A stretch of 64,000 nucleotides of DNA from Mauremys mutica (lineage: Eukaryota; Chordata; Testudines; Geoemydidae). This document shows positions 32,446 through 44,205 of this stretch, one piece after another. Below the pieces are notes generated by a model. The model saw only the letters and a list, made by a program, of their open reading frames with translations, did not search any database and was not told where the DNA came from. Each line of letters begins with the position of its first letter. The stretch's first letter is position 1. The DNA lies in contig NC_059075.1 in the NCBI RefSeq assembly GCF_020497125.1, positions 37,608,003 through 37,672,002 on the forward strand. Reading direction: 5' to 3'. The position numbers were made by a program, and so were the translations under genes.

Positions 32446-35400
32446 TGGCTTCATCTTCACAGGCCACCGTGGTTTATAGATCTGTGCTAAACAAACCAAG
32501 TGGAAAGTTAGCTAAAGAGCTACTGCTGGATGTCTCAGGGCAAATCTGATCAATTGTTCCACAAGGTTTTCTTGACGTGCTATGCCAGGGTTATACAGGA
32601 GGCCAAGCAGAGGGTCTTTGCCTCCATCATACTATCTGGAAAATCTTAGTCAGCTGGTTTGTCTCCAGTTGTGGGCATGGTTGCCAATTAAAGTCCTTCC
32701 TATTACTGGTCAGATGTGGGCTGAATTCTCCAGTTCCTTGGAAGCACAACAATATGCTGGGACGTGAGGTGGAGGGGGGAAGGGAAGACAGACACAAACA
32801 GGTCTTTCCTGCTTGCGTTTCATCCTGTGTTGCTCACCAACCTGTTAGTCTTTTGAGCTATCAGCTGTGCGTTTAGCCCATCCCTCCTAGTTAAGGCCCA
32901 TAAGGAAGTGCAGCATTTATTACTGATGGAGACTGTTAATGCCTTCAGCATAGCAGCAGGTTTGAAGGAGACTTGAATGTATCATTTGCTCAAGAGATTT
33001 ATTGATCTTGACAATTTGGCTAGTTATCAACCTTCCCCTTTTTATTTCATTCCTAAGAAAGTGCTGTGATTTTATTTTCTCTTAGAAACACCCCTGCCCC
33101 CCAAAAAACCAAAAACCACCAGGGCCTTTAGAATCCAGGGGATTTTTCTTGGTGGAATTACAAGACTCTGGAAGGGGAGGTCATTGCATCTTTGAACTGA
33201 TTATTTGTGGAGTAGCGCTCAGAGAAGGCTGTGGCAGCCAGCTGCCTGCCTTCTTATTTGGCTAAGGCTGGCTTCTTAATATTAAACCACTTTTCCAACA
33301 CCTGGGCCATTGCCAGGGAAGAGCACGGCAGTACTTCCCTCAAATGGGCTTTGGAAGGGATCTTCAGAGAAAACAATTTTAGCCTAAGAGGCACCCAAGC
33401 TCTAAGGAAGATGGTTCTACCATCTAGGGAGGCAGTATAAAACTGATGAGCTTTTTAGTGAGTGCTACAGTAACTCCAGAGTGATGTACACTTAGGGAAG
33501 GGCTGTGAAATCTGGAGGACAGGGACTCTTAGGATGTTCTTGGCACAGAGCTTACTAGACACTGATGTCTTTCATAACATACACTGTCATGTACATAAGT
33601 CAGATGTTGAAAATACAAGTTTATGACCGTCAATAGTTGGTGATCAAATGATGAAGATTTATGCATAGAAATATACTTAAGAAAAAGGTTTTTGAGTTGA
33701 ATAGCTGCAGTCCTGCCCCTTGCTAATTTGTGTCTCTTTAACAAATTCTGCAGTTTGGAATATCCTCCTCTGGCCTAGGTTTGTTTAGTTTTCCAAACTC
33801 CATCCCCGTGGGAGCTTCCAGCTTCTTCAGAGACCCCAAACTTAGTTTTATTTAGTTTTATCAGGGGAAAGGAGGACCAGGAGTCTCCTGCACAACATTT
33901 CATGTGCTGAAATGTATGTAAATTAACTTTGTTCTTCAGGAGCCCATAAGGAATTTTTAAGCTTTCATGGGCATTTTATGCTGACCTTGCAAGCCTATCA
34001 GGAATCCATGGCAGTCATTTCAGTGCCCAGTGTTTAAGCATATTAAACTTGTATATGCCTATACTAAATTGTTTCCATTGCATACAGAACCAGACATAGC
34101 ATTTCTATGCATGAAGTCTATTTTCTGCACATAACCAGTATTCTTTGGACAGTGAGTGGTAGCTCTGTAATTAGGCCTCCAGCAACTTAGAGCTTTATAG
34201 GTTAATTAAAACCAACATCTTGAACTCCAGCCAGAGACTTATGGGCAGTCACTGACAGATCCCAAACTATATGATGTCATGTGTTAACTGTGTGACACAT
34301 CACTTAATAAGTAGCTGGGTGCATTCTGCACTAGCTTCAGTTTCTGAAAATTCTCAGAACACATTGTGTGTTTATAGTAGTCTTCTATTGGAGGCAGATG
34401 CTGGGGCAGGAGCAAGGTGTGCATCCATTTCCCTCCCCAGCTCTTGTCACTTGCAATGCCTCTGGCTATGAAAGTGGGATGTGTCCAAGATGTGGTTGTG
34501 TATTCAACCAGCAGAGGGCGCAAGATACCTACCTTTCAGACACTTTTTAAGAATATTTTAGGTCTGTTAGTGAGGCTCAGAAGACTTGAGCCCACATAGT
34601 TTTTAAGAAAATCTGCATAGTAGATTTTCCCTCCTTTTCAATTGGTTTAATTTGTGCATTTCATAGCACTGAGAGAGAGTAAAAGTATCTATACACAAGC
34701 TATAAACAAACAGACTGTCCCTTGTTTGTCTGTGTGGGGGATCTTTCACACACACAACAGGGGGAGAGTTTCTTGATTATGAATTTACAAAAGGGGGCAG
34801 GGGACTCCAGGACAGACATGGTATCTGATGCTATTGTTAACCTGTATTTGAAAATAAGAAGCTTGCAAGTTGAGGATGTCCCTTTAACCAAAGTTAATTC
34901 AAACAACAATCATTTAAAAACCCTTCCCTTTTTATGCCCTGAAATAAGCTTTGTTTATTCCTGCAACCCCTTTGCTTCCTTTCCCATCCTTTCTAATGAA
35001 CCCTCCCTCTGCCTAAACTGATCTTCACTCTTGTCTCTTTTCTCTCCCTCTCTCAATATTGGAACAATGAAATGCTCCTTCACTGTGTTCTTGCAACCTC
35101 TCTCTGTTTTCGCAGCTGTTTCAACATCCACACGTAATGCCCCTGCCACGCGCTCAAATATTTCATGTAAAAGTCTCTACATCCTGCTAAATACTCCAGT
35201 CAGAAGGCTGTTGCAACACTGCTTTCTCATTGACTTCAGTGGAATGTCAGACCTATGGGAAACACAGCAGGTGAAGTAGAGGACCTGCAGCTAAGAGGAT
35301 AATAATGGTTATTGAAAATCTTATATTGGACTCTAATTGATTAGTGCTAGGAAGCAGCTTTTCCTACAGATTTTTCCATAACTGTCCACTACTAGGTTTC

Positions 35401-35574
35401 TTGCACCTGCCTCTGGAGTATTTGATAACTAGCCAGTGTCAGAGTGTGGACACTGCTTCTCATTAAAATAGGTCAAAATGCCACCTGCCTCTTGTCAGAC
35501 TCATTAAACTAGAATGGAGATTCAGAAAAAAATCACTGTTATACAGACAATGAGAACATAGTTACATTTGATTT
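32446..35574. other. Intergenic, no recognised gene
   Basis: Three kilobases between repeats with no gene that I can support. The open frames here are short, lack splice context and match no family I know. Base composition is mixed. Old unrecognised repeats are likely. Confidence 0.45.
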
Positions 35575-36215
35575 GCGGTATAAACCCTCATGCTACAGGT
35601 GTTTTCACTTCACATAATTGCCCAATCCTGGTTTGAAGCCGGCTTTGCTCTTAGCCTTGCTATCTACTGGTAATGAATTCCATAGGTTAATTATGCATTC
35701 GAGGGGGAAGCGGGGAGTTAAGTATGTCTTTATCGCTCTGGTTTTGAAAGGACCCTTTTTTAAGATTAAAATCACATATAGACTGTAAGACCAAAAGTGA
35801 CCATTGTGATCATCTAGTCCAGTGGTTCGCAACCTGTGGCCCAATCAACACACAGCTGTGGCCCATGTGACATCCTCAGGGCCATACAGGTTGTATATAT
35901 AGTGTGTGGATGCAGCCCACATAACACGGAGAGAGCTGCACATGTGTCCCACAGTGGTAAATAGGTTGAGAATGACTGATCTAGTCTGACCTCCTGTACA
36001 TTGCAGACCACAGAACCTCACCCACCCAGTCCTGTAGTAGGCCTGTAACTGGTGTTTGAGTTACTGAAGTCCTCAAATCTTGAGTCAAAGCCTTAAAGTT
36101 ACAGAGAATCCACCACTTACTTTAGTTCAAAGCAGCATGTGACCCATGCTCCACACTGCAGAGGAAAGTGGAAAACCCCCAGGGTCTCTGCCAATCTGTT
36201 TTAAATAAAAATCTT
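35575..36215 (-). mobile_element. CR1/L3-like LINE remnants, interrupted by a hAT insertion
   Basis: Minus-strand 35605-35770 reads as an RT tail (FPLECIINLWNSLPVDSKAK). From 35771 a second CR1 3' end begins (actgtaagaccaaaagtg), split by the hAT copy at 35820-35978 and continuing to 36215 (ctgcagaggaaagtggaaaa...cccagggtctctgccaatc). Two separate CR1 copies are likely abutting. Confidence 0.75.
35820..35978. mobile_element. hAT-type MITE (159 bp) inserted in a CR1
   Basis: Perfect 8-bp duplication ATCTAGTC flanks it (35812-35819 and 35979-35986). The ends are CAGTGGTTCGCAACC and GGTTGAGAATGACTG, inverted with mismatches. Removal joins the CR1 sequence seamlessly, so the insertion is younger than the CR1. 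Confidence 0.9.
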
Positions 36216-36284
36216 ACCCATATTGCTAATAGCAGCTTTAGATTATTGAAAATTAACATTTAAAAAATCTAATTAACATTTCAT

Positions 36285-36700
36285 AGTCATAGATTTTAAG
36301 ATTATGAAGGATTATTACAACCATCTGACCACCTGGATAACTCAAGCCAGAGGATTTCACCAAGTGATTCCTGCTTCAAGATCATAGCTTCTGGTTCAGT
36401 GAAAGCATATCACTGGGAAAGACATCCAATCTGGATTTAAAGACTTCAAGCCATGGAAAATCTGCAGTATACCTGAGTAAGTTGTTCCAATGGTTAATTA
36501 CCCTCATTATTGATGCTGTTTGTTTATTTTTTCCTTTGACCTCAGAGCAGGCCATTGAGATGAGTTTGGTTAGGTTCATTTTCAATTTGTACTTTAGTTT
36601 CATTCTCTGGTTCTCACTTTGGCTCTCATCAGCCAAGTCTGTTAGACTGCAGCTCACCACACTGCATGGGAAGGAGAACATCCACAAAAACACTGTTTTG
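36285..36700 (-). mobile_element. CR1 LINE 3' end
   Basis: The minus strand reads IMRVINHWNNLLRYTADFPW, a CR1 ORF2 C-terminus, then the 3' UTR to the tail tcatagtcatagattttaag at 36284. It is diverged. Confidence 0.8.
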
Positions 36701-36709
36701 TAGTGAACG

Positions 36710-37165
36710 TAGTTGTGGGAACTAGGGGCGCTGGGGTTCTGCAGCGCCCCCAGGTTTTGTGCGAGGTCCCGGCCACCAACCCCACACCCAGGGTCCCGGT
36801 GCCGCCGGCCCTGCGCCTGTGGCTCTGCTCCCAGCCTCATGCCCAGGGTCCTGGCAGCCACCGGCACCCAGCCCCATGCCCAGGGTCCTGGCTGCAGGAC
36901 CTATCCCCGGGGCTCTGCTCTTGGCCTCACGCCTGGGGTCCTGGCTACAGGAACCGTGCCTGGGACTCTGCTCCTGGCCCCAGCTGTGATTCCAGCCTCA
37001 GCCCCTATACCTCTGTCCACATCCCCCCACCCTCCCGGAGCCACAGCCCGGTCCTAGCCAGAGCTCTGGGGAGAGGAGGCACGGACACAGGTAAGGGGGG
37101 GTATGAAGTAAAAAGTTTGGGGACCACTGGCTTTCAGCACCCCCCCCCCCCCACTGTAAAAAGTG
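36710..37165. repeat. GC-rich composite repeat, probably nested hAT MITEs
   Basis: The stretch aaagtttggggaccactg ends at 37129 and looks like a hAT end. The flanks ggcgctggggttctgcagcg at 36726 and gctttcagcacccccc at 37130 could be the two halves of an older host repeat. The interior tandemly repeats gcccagggtcctggc-type units. I could not confirm target duplications. Reading frames here are compositional artefacts. Confidence 0.5.
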
Positions 37166-38663
37166 TTCCACTGGTAGTGAATTCTGAAAAGTCATTTGTC
37201 CATAGTCAGGTGGGTTTGGGGTTTTTTGGTCCCTTTTCTTCTAAAGTTTCTTAAAATAATTTTGGGCCTAAACTGATTTTTGTCCCTTTAACTCTGATAG
37301 TTAGGGGAAAGGTTGCACAGGAGGGAGGTGGCTAAAATGAGAGAATCCAAATAGTGACATAAATGTGATCTCACTATATGCAGCTGTGTTGGATTTTTCT
37401 GCCACTCTGCTAACCAGACAGGCGTGGTGGGGTTCCTATGGGCCAACTAACTGTCTGTCAAATTCAGGGTGGTGGAGGAGTGCATCCAGGTGGAAGTTTA
37501 AAGAACTCATGGAACTTTAAGAAAAAAATGAGATAAATTCCAGTGTCTTGGTCAATCTTCCTTCTCCCAATTAAAAACAGATTCTGTTGGCTAAGTCTGT
37601 GTGTGAGCTACTACTGCCTGCTGTGTTTGCTACACATTCAGTGCAAGAGCGGGTGCAGTGATACAAAAAGCAGTTCAATTGTTTTGCAGCTAAACATGGT
37701 GAATTCTCTGTTTTATTATTATTTGTTGTGCTAGAGTTGGGACCCTAAAAAATCAGTGATTCACTTGTAGCAGAAGCTTCCTATTTGTTGTTCACTAATT
37801 GTCATTTCACAATTTTTCTGCTCCATAAATTATTATAATCCAATCACAGATCACGTGTGTAATTTAGGTGACCCACCACCCACCATGAGTAGCAAGTATT
37901 CAAAGATAAATTTGGTCTGCCTATGTATTTATGCTCATCCTCATGGACTGTGACTACCTTGTAGTTTTATAGTCAAAACAACCATTTTGTAAATTATCCA
38001 TTTGGTGAAAATTGTACAAACAAACCATTCAGCAAATACTTCTGAATAATGAATACAGTTGGCGAAAACATGATTATTTCACGAACAGAAAACAGAGTTC
38101 CCTTCACAACACTTCTACTCATTACACTTCCAGTATCTTACTAGTAGCTCTTCTATAAAGCCCCTTGGAACACAGGAACTGTGAAAGCTGCTAGCTAAAT
38201 ACTTGGGTTCTGCATCAGTCTTTCTTGCTCCTTTGAAATGTTAGTGTTCCATGTTTCAATACAGAAAACAGTACAAGTGACTATTGTATTTCTGGCAGCT
38301 GGAGAAGAGATGGATTTCAAATGATATAGTCAAGCATATTTGCCAAGCCTTTAAGTCTCCCTGCCTTTTTCTATGAAATTAACCCTTGCAACACTGTCAT
38401 TGTACAAATTGGCAGATAACTAATGGCTCAAGCCTCGGACTTGTTGATGTCCCCAATTCCCACTGAAGTAATGGGCACTGGGCACTGCACACTAGAGGTG
38501 AAATTTACCTCTGCTGCATAAAGCCTGAGTAACTGGATTCTAGGTGGGTAGGATGCAGGGTGGCTGGGAATGTGAATTCTAACACATACACACCCCTTCT
38601 TCCCTCCCTCCCTCCCTCTGCTATTCCAGCCTATGGGCTGAAATAGTGGCCGCGACCCCTTAA
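37166..38663. other. Intergenic, no recognised gene
   Basis: I see no gene or clear mobile element in this A/T-rich stretch apart from a (CCCT)n-like run near 38598. Confidence 0.45.
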
Positions 38664-38860
38664 AGGGTATGTCTACACTGCAGTCTCAGGGTGTGACTGT
38701 AGCTCATATGTACATACCCGAGCAGTGAAGTCGCAGCAACACAGGCTTAAGTGTGGGCTGTACGAGCCAGCCTGTCACTCAGGGTATTTATTATGCTGAA
38801 GCCTGTTCTGCCACAGATTCACTGCTCTAGTATCCGAGCAAGATGGGGTATGTCTACACA
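38664..38860. repeat. 'tgtctacact' MITE remnant interrupted by a hAT copy
   Basis: Two copies of gggtatgtctacac occur at 38668 and 38846. The second runs into the hAT element at 38861 and its continuation (agctgctgtgtcgac) resumes at 39385. It is the same end type as the Harbinger-like elements here. Confidence 0.6.
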
Positions 38861-39376
38861 CAGGGCCGGTGCAAGGATGTTTCGCACCCTAGGCGAAACT
38901 TCTACCTTGTGCCCTCCCCCACCCACCCCTGCCATGAGGCACCCCTGCCCAGTGGCAGCTCGCCATCTCTGCCCTGAGACACCCCCCACCACCCCAGCTC
39001 ACCCCTGCTTCGCTTCCACCCCGAGCACGCTGTGGCTGCTTCACTTCTCCCGCCTCCCAGGCTTGCTGCGCCAATCAGCTTAGGCGCCGCAAGCCTGGGA
39101 GGCGGGAGAAGTGAAGCAGCCACGGCGTGCTCGGGGAGGAGGTGGGGCAGGGGTGAGCTGGGGCGGGGAGTTCCCCTGCATGCCACCCCCCCCTTACTTG
39201 CTGCAGGTGGCCCTCCCCGTGCTCCCCTGCCCCAGCTCCCTCTGCCTAAATGCCGGCGGCAACCAGGGCAGCCGAAGATCCGGCCACCGCGGTCGCTGCC
39301 GAAGAAAATGGTGCCCCCCCAAATCCTAGCGCCCTCGGTGACCGCCTAGGTTGCCTAAATGGTTGCACCGGCCCTG
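38861..39376. mobile_element. hAT-type non-autonomous element, 516 bp, with long central hairpin
   Basis: The 14-bp ends are perfect inverted repeats (CAGGGCCGGTGCAA, and TTGCACCGGCCCTG at the right). A perfect 8-bp target duplication TCTACACA flanks it (38853-38860, 39377-39384). Residues 38991-39065 and 39090-39164 are long inverted arms around the loop at about 39066-39089. A second copy is at 39968-40604. Reading frames across it are by-products of GC-rich symmetry. Confidence 0.92.
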
Positions 39377-39799
39377 TCTACACAAGCTGCTGTGTCGACA
39401 AACCCAGAGATGGCTGAGCACTGTACCAAGACCACTGGATGCACATAAACGCAACTCAGTGGCTCCTTTCCCTAGACCATATCTGGTCTGTCCCCAATTA
39501 ATGAATGTTAGGCACTTGGATACTTTAGTGATGGGGGACATGTAAGTACCGAGAGAGACTGAGTGGTCTCCAGCATGCGCTGGAGCAGAGACCAATCCCC
39601 CACACATATAGGATGAGCAGGCACCCCGATGTAGCTTCTAAGCAACCAGACTCCTCTTCCATGGTCCCTCTGTAGGTCTTACATGGCGCTGAGAGCCTTG
39701 GGACAGCCCTCTCTAGGGGTGGGGTGTGTGAAAATGCCGAGGAGCATGTAGGTCTGTGAGCTCTGTATATAAGCATGTGATTTATATGGTTCTGTATAA

Positions 39800-39905
39800 A
39801 TAATTCTAGCCCCAGTTCAGCAAGGTACTTAAGCACGTGTAACATTAAGCACATTGACTTCCATGGAACTGCTCTCACACTTAGTTATGCATGTACTTTG
39901 CTGAA
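39800..39905. repeat. Old palindromic repeat ('cagcaaggtacttaagcacg' type)
   Basis: The left half ttcagcaaggtacttaagca and the right half tgcatgtactttgctgaatc are imperfect inverted copies around gacttccatggaactg. Related fragments near 41790, 44560 and 47780 suggest an ancient amniote palindrome family. Confidence 0.55.
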
Positions 39906-39967
39906 TCACGACCTTAATGTGTAGTCTCCAAAAGGTTAAATTATCATTCTGCTGGGAGGCAGATACC

Positions 39968-40604
39968 CAGGGTCAGTGCAAGGATGTTTCGCACCCTAGG
40001 CAAAACTTCCACCTTGCGCCCCCGCCCCCCGTGCCCCTGCCCTGAGGCGCTGCCCAGGGCTGGTACAAGGATGTTTTGCGCCCTAGGCGAAACTTCCACC
40101 TTGTGCCCTCCCCCGTCCCTGAGCCCCCACCCTGAGGCGACGCCCCCCCCCAGGGCAGCTCCCCCCCACACCCTGAGGTGCCTCCCCTGTGGCAGCTCCC
40201 CACCCCCCACCTTCTACCCTGAGGCATCCCACCCACCCCAGCTCACCCCTGCTCCGCCTCCACCCCGAGCATGCTATCGCTGCTTCACTTCTCCCGCCTC
40301 CTAGGCTTGCAGTGCCAATCAGCTTAGGCGCCGCAAGCCTGGGAGGTGGGAGAAGTGAAGCAGCCACGGCGTGCTCGGGGAGGAGGCGGGGCAGGGGTGA
40401 GCTGGGGCGGGGAGTTCCTCTGCATGCCGCCCCCCGCTTACTTGCTGCAGGCGGCCCTTCCCACGCCCCCCTGCCCCAGTTCCCTCCACCTAAATGCCGG
40501 CGGCGATTGGGGCGGCCGAAGATCCGGCCGCCGCAGTCGCTGCCGAAGAAAATGGCGCCCCCCCAAATCCTAGTGCGGTCGCCTAAATGGTTGCACCGGC
40601 CTTG
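39968..40604. mobile_element. hAT-type non-autonomous element, second copy, 637 bp
   Basis: The same family as 38861-39376. Target duplication CAGATACC (39960-39967) and CAGACACC (40605-40612) matches at 7 of 8 positions. The left end is duplicated: the element start recurs at 40057 after 89 bases, so the copy is longer. The central hairpin arms lie near 40235-40309 and 40334-40408. Confidence 0.88.
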
Positions 40605-41209
40605 CAGACACCCCACTGCCACCACAACACCTCACATTGTTCAATATGGTGAAACATTCCACTGTGCTAACTAATCTAATTCAATTAAGCATACAGTGGG
40701 ATTTGTTTGAGAACCATCCACATTTTGGATTGAAACAAAACAGAAAATCCCAGGGCCTCCCAAAATAGCCTGAATTATTAGTATAATCTTTATAATGAAG
40801 TTTTCGTATAAAAAAACCTAATCAATTTAAACAGACAAATTAGATGAACAAAAGCAGTGTTTCTGTATATTCAGATTAGATTACAGAAGGGGATATTTAG
40901 ATCTTTTGGTCTTGTTGAATAGTGCAGCCAATGCCCACTCGCAGAATAAGCTGAGATACTCTAACCATGTATTAAATAAAACTTAGAATGCAGACCAACT
41001 GGAAATATCACAGGAACAGAATAATATGCCATGGTCAATATGCAGTGTTAGCTCGCATGCTTCTTTGTTGTCCTAGTTCAGAAAATAGTGGAGTGAAAAT
41101 GGTCTTTGTTCTTCAATCACAAATATTCAGAATGAGCAAACCATATTTCATAACCCATATTTAGTTTATTTTCTTAGTCCTTAGTTCAGGGAAGCTCATC
41201 CCCACATAC

Positions 41210-41745
41210 CAGGGGTGGGCAAACTTTTTGGCCAGAGGGCCACATCTGGGTGGGGAAATTGCATGCAGGGCCATGAATGTAGGGTTGGGTGCAGGAGGGG
41301 TTTGGGGTGCAGGAGGGGACTCAGGGAAGGGGGTTGGGGATTAGGAGGGATGCGGGGTGCAGCAGGGGGCTCAGGGCAGGGAGTTAGGGTGCAGGAGAGG
41401 TGTGAGGTGCAGAAGGGTGCGGGGTGCAGGAGGGGTTCGGGATGCAGGCTCTGGCCCGGTGCTGCTTACCTGGAGCGGCTCCGGGGTGGCAGTGGCGCAC
41501 ACGGGCCAGGGCAGGCTCCCTGCCTGCCTGCCTGCCCTGGCCCCACGCCACTCCCGGAAGTGGCCGGCACCATGTCCTTGCAGCCTCTGGAGGAGAGGGG
41601 GCAGAGGGCTCTGTGGAGCCCTCTTTTTCCTCCCCCCCACCCAGGGGCCACAGGGACGTGGTGCTGGCCACTTCCATGAGCGGCCCAGGGCCTGCAGTGC
41701 CACAGGGGTGGCAATCCGGCAGGCGCCATAGTTTGCCCACCCCTG
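41210..41745. mobile_element. hAT-type non-autonomous element, 536 bp
   Basis: Perfect target duplication CCACATAC (41202-41209, 41746-41753). Ends CAGGGGTGGGCAAACT and, inverted, AGTTTGCCCACCCCTG. The left part has diverged tandem gtgcaggaggggt units at 41290-41450. Overlapping open frames of 60-150 codons on both strands are not credible proteins. Confidence 0.93.
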
Positions 41746-41753
41746 CCACATAC

Positions 41754-42639
41754 TGAAGTCAGTTTCTATTCAGGCCAGCATTTAAACACATGGTTAACTT
41801 TAAGCTTCCCTTTTACACTTTCCTCAGTCAGAATGTAATAAATGGTTCAGTAATTAAAGGTAATTTTGAATACAAGTTCTCTGTGAAAAGATGGGTTTAA
41901 AAATCCTAAGAGTGACTGCTAATTTTTATCCTTTTAAAAAAGTTAGTTATTTGCCAATCCAGCCGTTGTCACAACCCAGCAGGACAAGCGCAGGAATAAA
42001 TAGTCTGAGTATCTCTTAAATCTGAATAGAAGAGTAGTAGTTGGGAACAGAACTTTCTAATATGAAGTAGTCTGATAGGCAATGAAAAAAATACTCTCTT
42101 TTGGTGTGTGCTAGTAGAGGCACGACAAAGATTAGTTCTAACCAAATTATGTTCCCAGTAAGTCACAAATAGGAAAGTCTAAGTATCATTAAAGTATTCC
42201 ATTTGCACATATTTATTCCCGGTTGCAGATTTATGTATCTTGACATTGTTGGTGTAATTTCCTTCAGATTTTAGTTTCCTAAACCCCTTTTTGGTGCCTT
42301 TGACAACATGACATATCTCTTCATCTAGTGTTGCACACAAGAAGAAACAATTTTGAAACTGAATTCTCAGGATTTTCTAGTCATCATGATTTCCCCCTCT
42401 CCCCCCATTACCATGCTGGTGCTGCATTCCCTCTTGTGTAGAACCAAAACTTCTGGGGGCATTATTTGTGAGGCAGTCAGCTGAGCCACTCTGAATTCTT
42501 TCCCAGTGCATGTGGGGAGAACTTGTCTGTCTCATCTGCACACACAGGGGGAACTGTGGAAAGGCATTCGAGGACTAACAAGCACTCAAATGGAGCTCGC
42601 CTGCTTCCACACTGCAGAGTAGTTGTATGAGCAGCTGGT
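41754..42639. other. Intergenic, no recognised gene
   Basis: Apart from a short piece of the ancient palindrome near 41790, nothing is recognised in this segment. Confidence 0.45.
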
Positions 42640-44205
42640 GAGTTGTGCTAACTTAAGCTATTTAGAAAAGCTGGACATGTACAAGTCCATGGGTCCAGAT
42701 CTAATGCATCCAAGGGTGCTGAGGTAGTTGGCTGATGTGATTGCAGAGCCATTGGCCATTATCTTTGAAAATTCCTGGCAATCGGGGGAGGTCCCGGACA
42801 ATTGAAAAAAGGCAAATATAGTGCCCATATTTTAAAAAGGGAAAAAAGATAATCTGGGGAACTACAGACCAGTCAGCCTCACTTCAGTCCCTGGCAAAAT
42901 CATGGAGCAGGTCCTCAAGGAAGCCATTTTGAAGCACTAGGAGGAGAGGAAGGTAATCAGGAACAGTCAACATGGATTCACAAAGGGCAAGTCATGCCTG
43001 ACCAACCTGGTTGCCTTCTATGATGAGATAACTGGTTCTGTGGATATGGGGAAAGTGGTGGATGTGATATAGCTTGACTTTAGCAAAGCTTTTGATATGG
43101 TCTCCCACAGTATTCTTGCCAGCAAGTTAAAGAAGTATGGGCTGGATGAATGGACGGTAAGGTGGATAGAAAACTGGCTAGATTGTCAGGCTCAACGGGT
43201 AGTGATCAATGGCTCGATGTCTAGTTGGCAGCCGGTTTCAAGCGGAGTGCCCCAGGGGCCGGTTTTGTTCAACATCTTTATTAATGATCTGGATGATAGG
43301 ATGAATTGCACCCTCAGCAAGTTCACAGATGACACTAAACTGCGGGGAGAGATAGATATGCTGGAGGGTACAGATAGGGTCCAGAGTGACCTAGACAAAT
43401 TGGAGGATTGGGCCAAAAGAAACCTGATGAGATTCAACAAGGACAAGTGCAGAGTCCTGCACTTAGGAAGGAAGAATCCCATGACCGCTATAGGCTGGGG
43501 ACCGACTGGCTAAGCAGCAGTTCTGCAGAAAAGGACCTGGGGATTACAGTGAACGATAAACTGGATATGAGTCAGCAGTGTGCCCTTGTTGCCAAGAAGG
43601 CCAACAGCATATTGGGCTGTATTAGTAAGAGCATTGCCAGCAGATTGAGGGAAGTGATTGTTCCCCTCTATTTGGCACAACACCTGGAGTATTGTGTCCA
43701 ATTTTGGTCACCCCACTGCAGAAGGGATATGCATAAATTGGAGAGTGTCCAGCAGAGGGCAGTGAAAATGATTAGAAGGCTGGGGCACATGACTTACAAG
43801 GAGAGGCTGAGGGAACTGCAGTTATTTAGTCTGCAGAAGAGAAGAGTAAGGGGGGATTTGATAGCAGCCTTCAACTACCTGAAGGGAGGTTCCAAAGAGG
43901 ATGGAGCTAGGCTGTTCTCAGAGGTGGCAGATGACAGAACAAGGAGCAATGGTCTCAAGTTGCAGTGGGGGAGGTCTAGGTTGGATATTAGGAAACACTA
44001 TTTCACTAAGAGGGTGGTGAAGCACTGGAATGGGTTACCTAGGGAGGTGGTGGAATCTCCTTCCTTAGAGGTTTTTAAGGCCCGGCTTGACAAAACCCTG
44101 GCTGGGATGGGGTTAGTTGGGGTTGGTCCTGCTTTGAAAAGGGGATTGGACTAGATGACCTCCTGAGGTCTCTTCCAACCCTAATATTCTATGATTCTAT
44201 TCTAA
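42640..44205 (+). mobile_element. CR1 LINE, longest copy in the window
   Basis: About 1.57 kb of CR1 ORF2 plus 3' UTR in the sense direction, from the SMGPDLMHPRVL-like segment to the ctatgattctat tail. It is the only copy here that retains part of the RT catalytic core. It is 5'-truncated. See the ORF2 remnant entry for coding detail. Confidence 0.93.
43097..44154 (+). pseudogene. CR1 reverse-transcriptase remnant (ORF2 C-terminal half)
   Basis: Frame 1 at 43097-43513 carries [37 protein letters not shown] and SKFTDDTKL. The last is the catalytic FADD box with Thr for Ala. The GVPQG motif is directly followed by PVLFN, lacking about four residues (usually an S-V-L-G type spacer), which is consistent with a 12-base deletion near 43253-43262. 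A frameshift then moves the frame to 43408-44154 with [39 protein letters not shown] and [19 protein letters not shown]. It is not functional. Confidence 0.9.

Noticed and set aside
36703..37254. Frame of 183 codons, proline-rich
   Set aside because: It is encoded by tandem gcccagggtcctggc-like units of a composite repeat and has no start or splice context.
40083..40674. Overlapping frames of 160-180 codons on both strands
   Set aside because: They lie within the palindromic hAT copy and mirror each other; they are not genes.
41215..41756. Five overlapping G/A/P-rich frames
   Set aside because: They lie within a hAT MITE with exact target duplications and have no transposase motif.
42640..44205. 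Active CR1 element
   Set aside because: The copy is 5'-truncated, has a frameshift near 43450-43510, lacks part of the RT loop and has FTDD in place of FADD.
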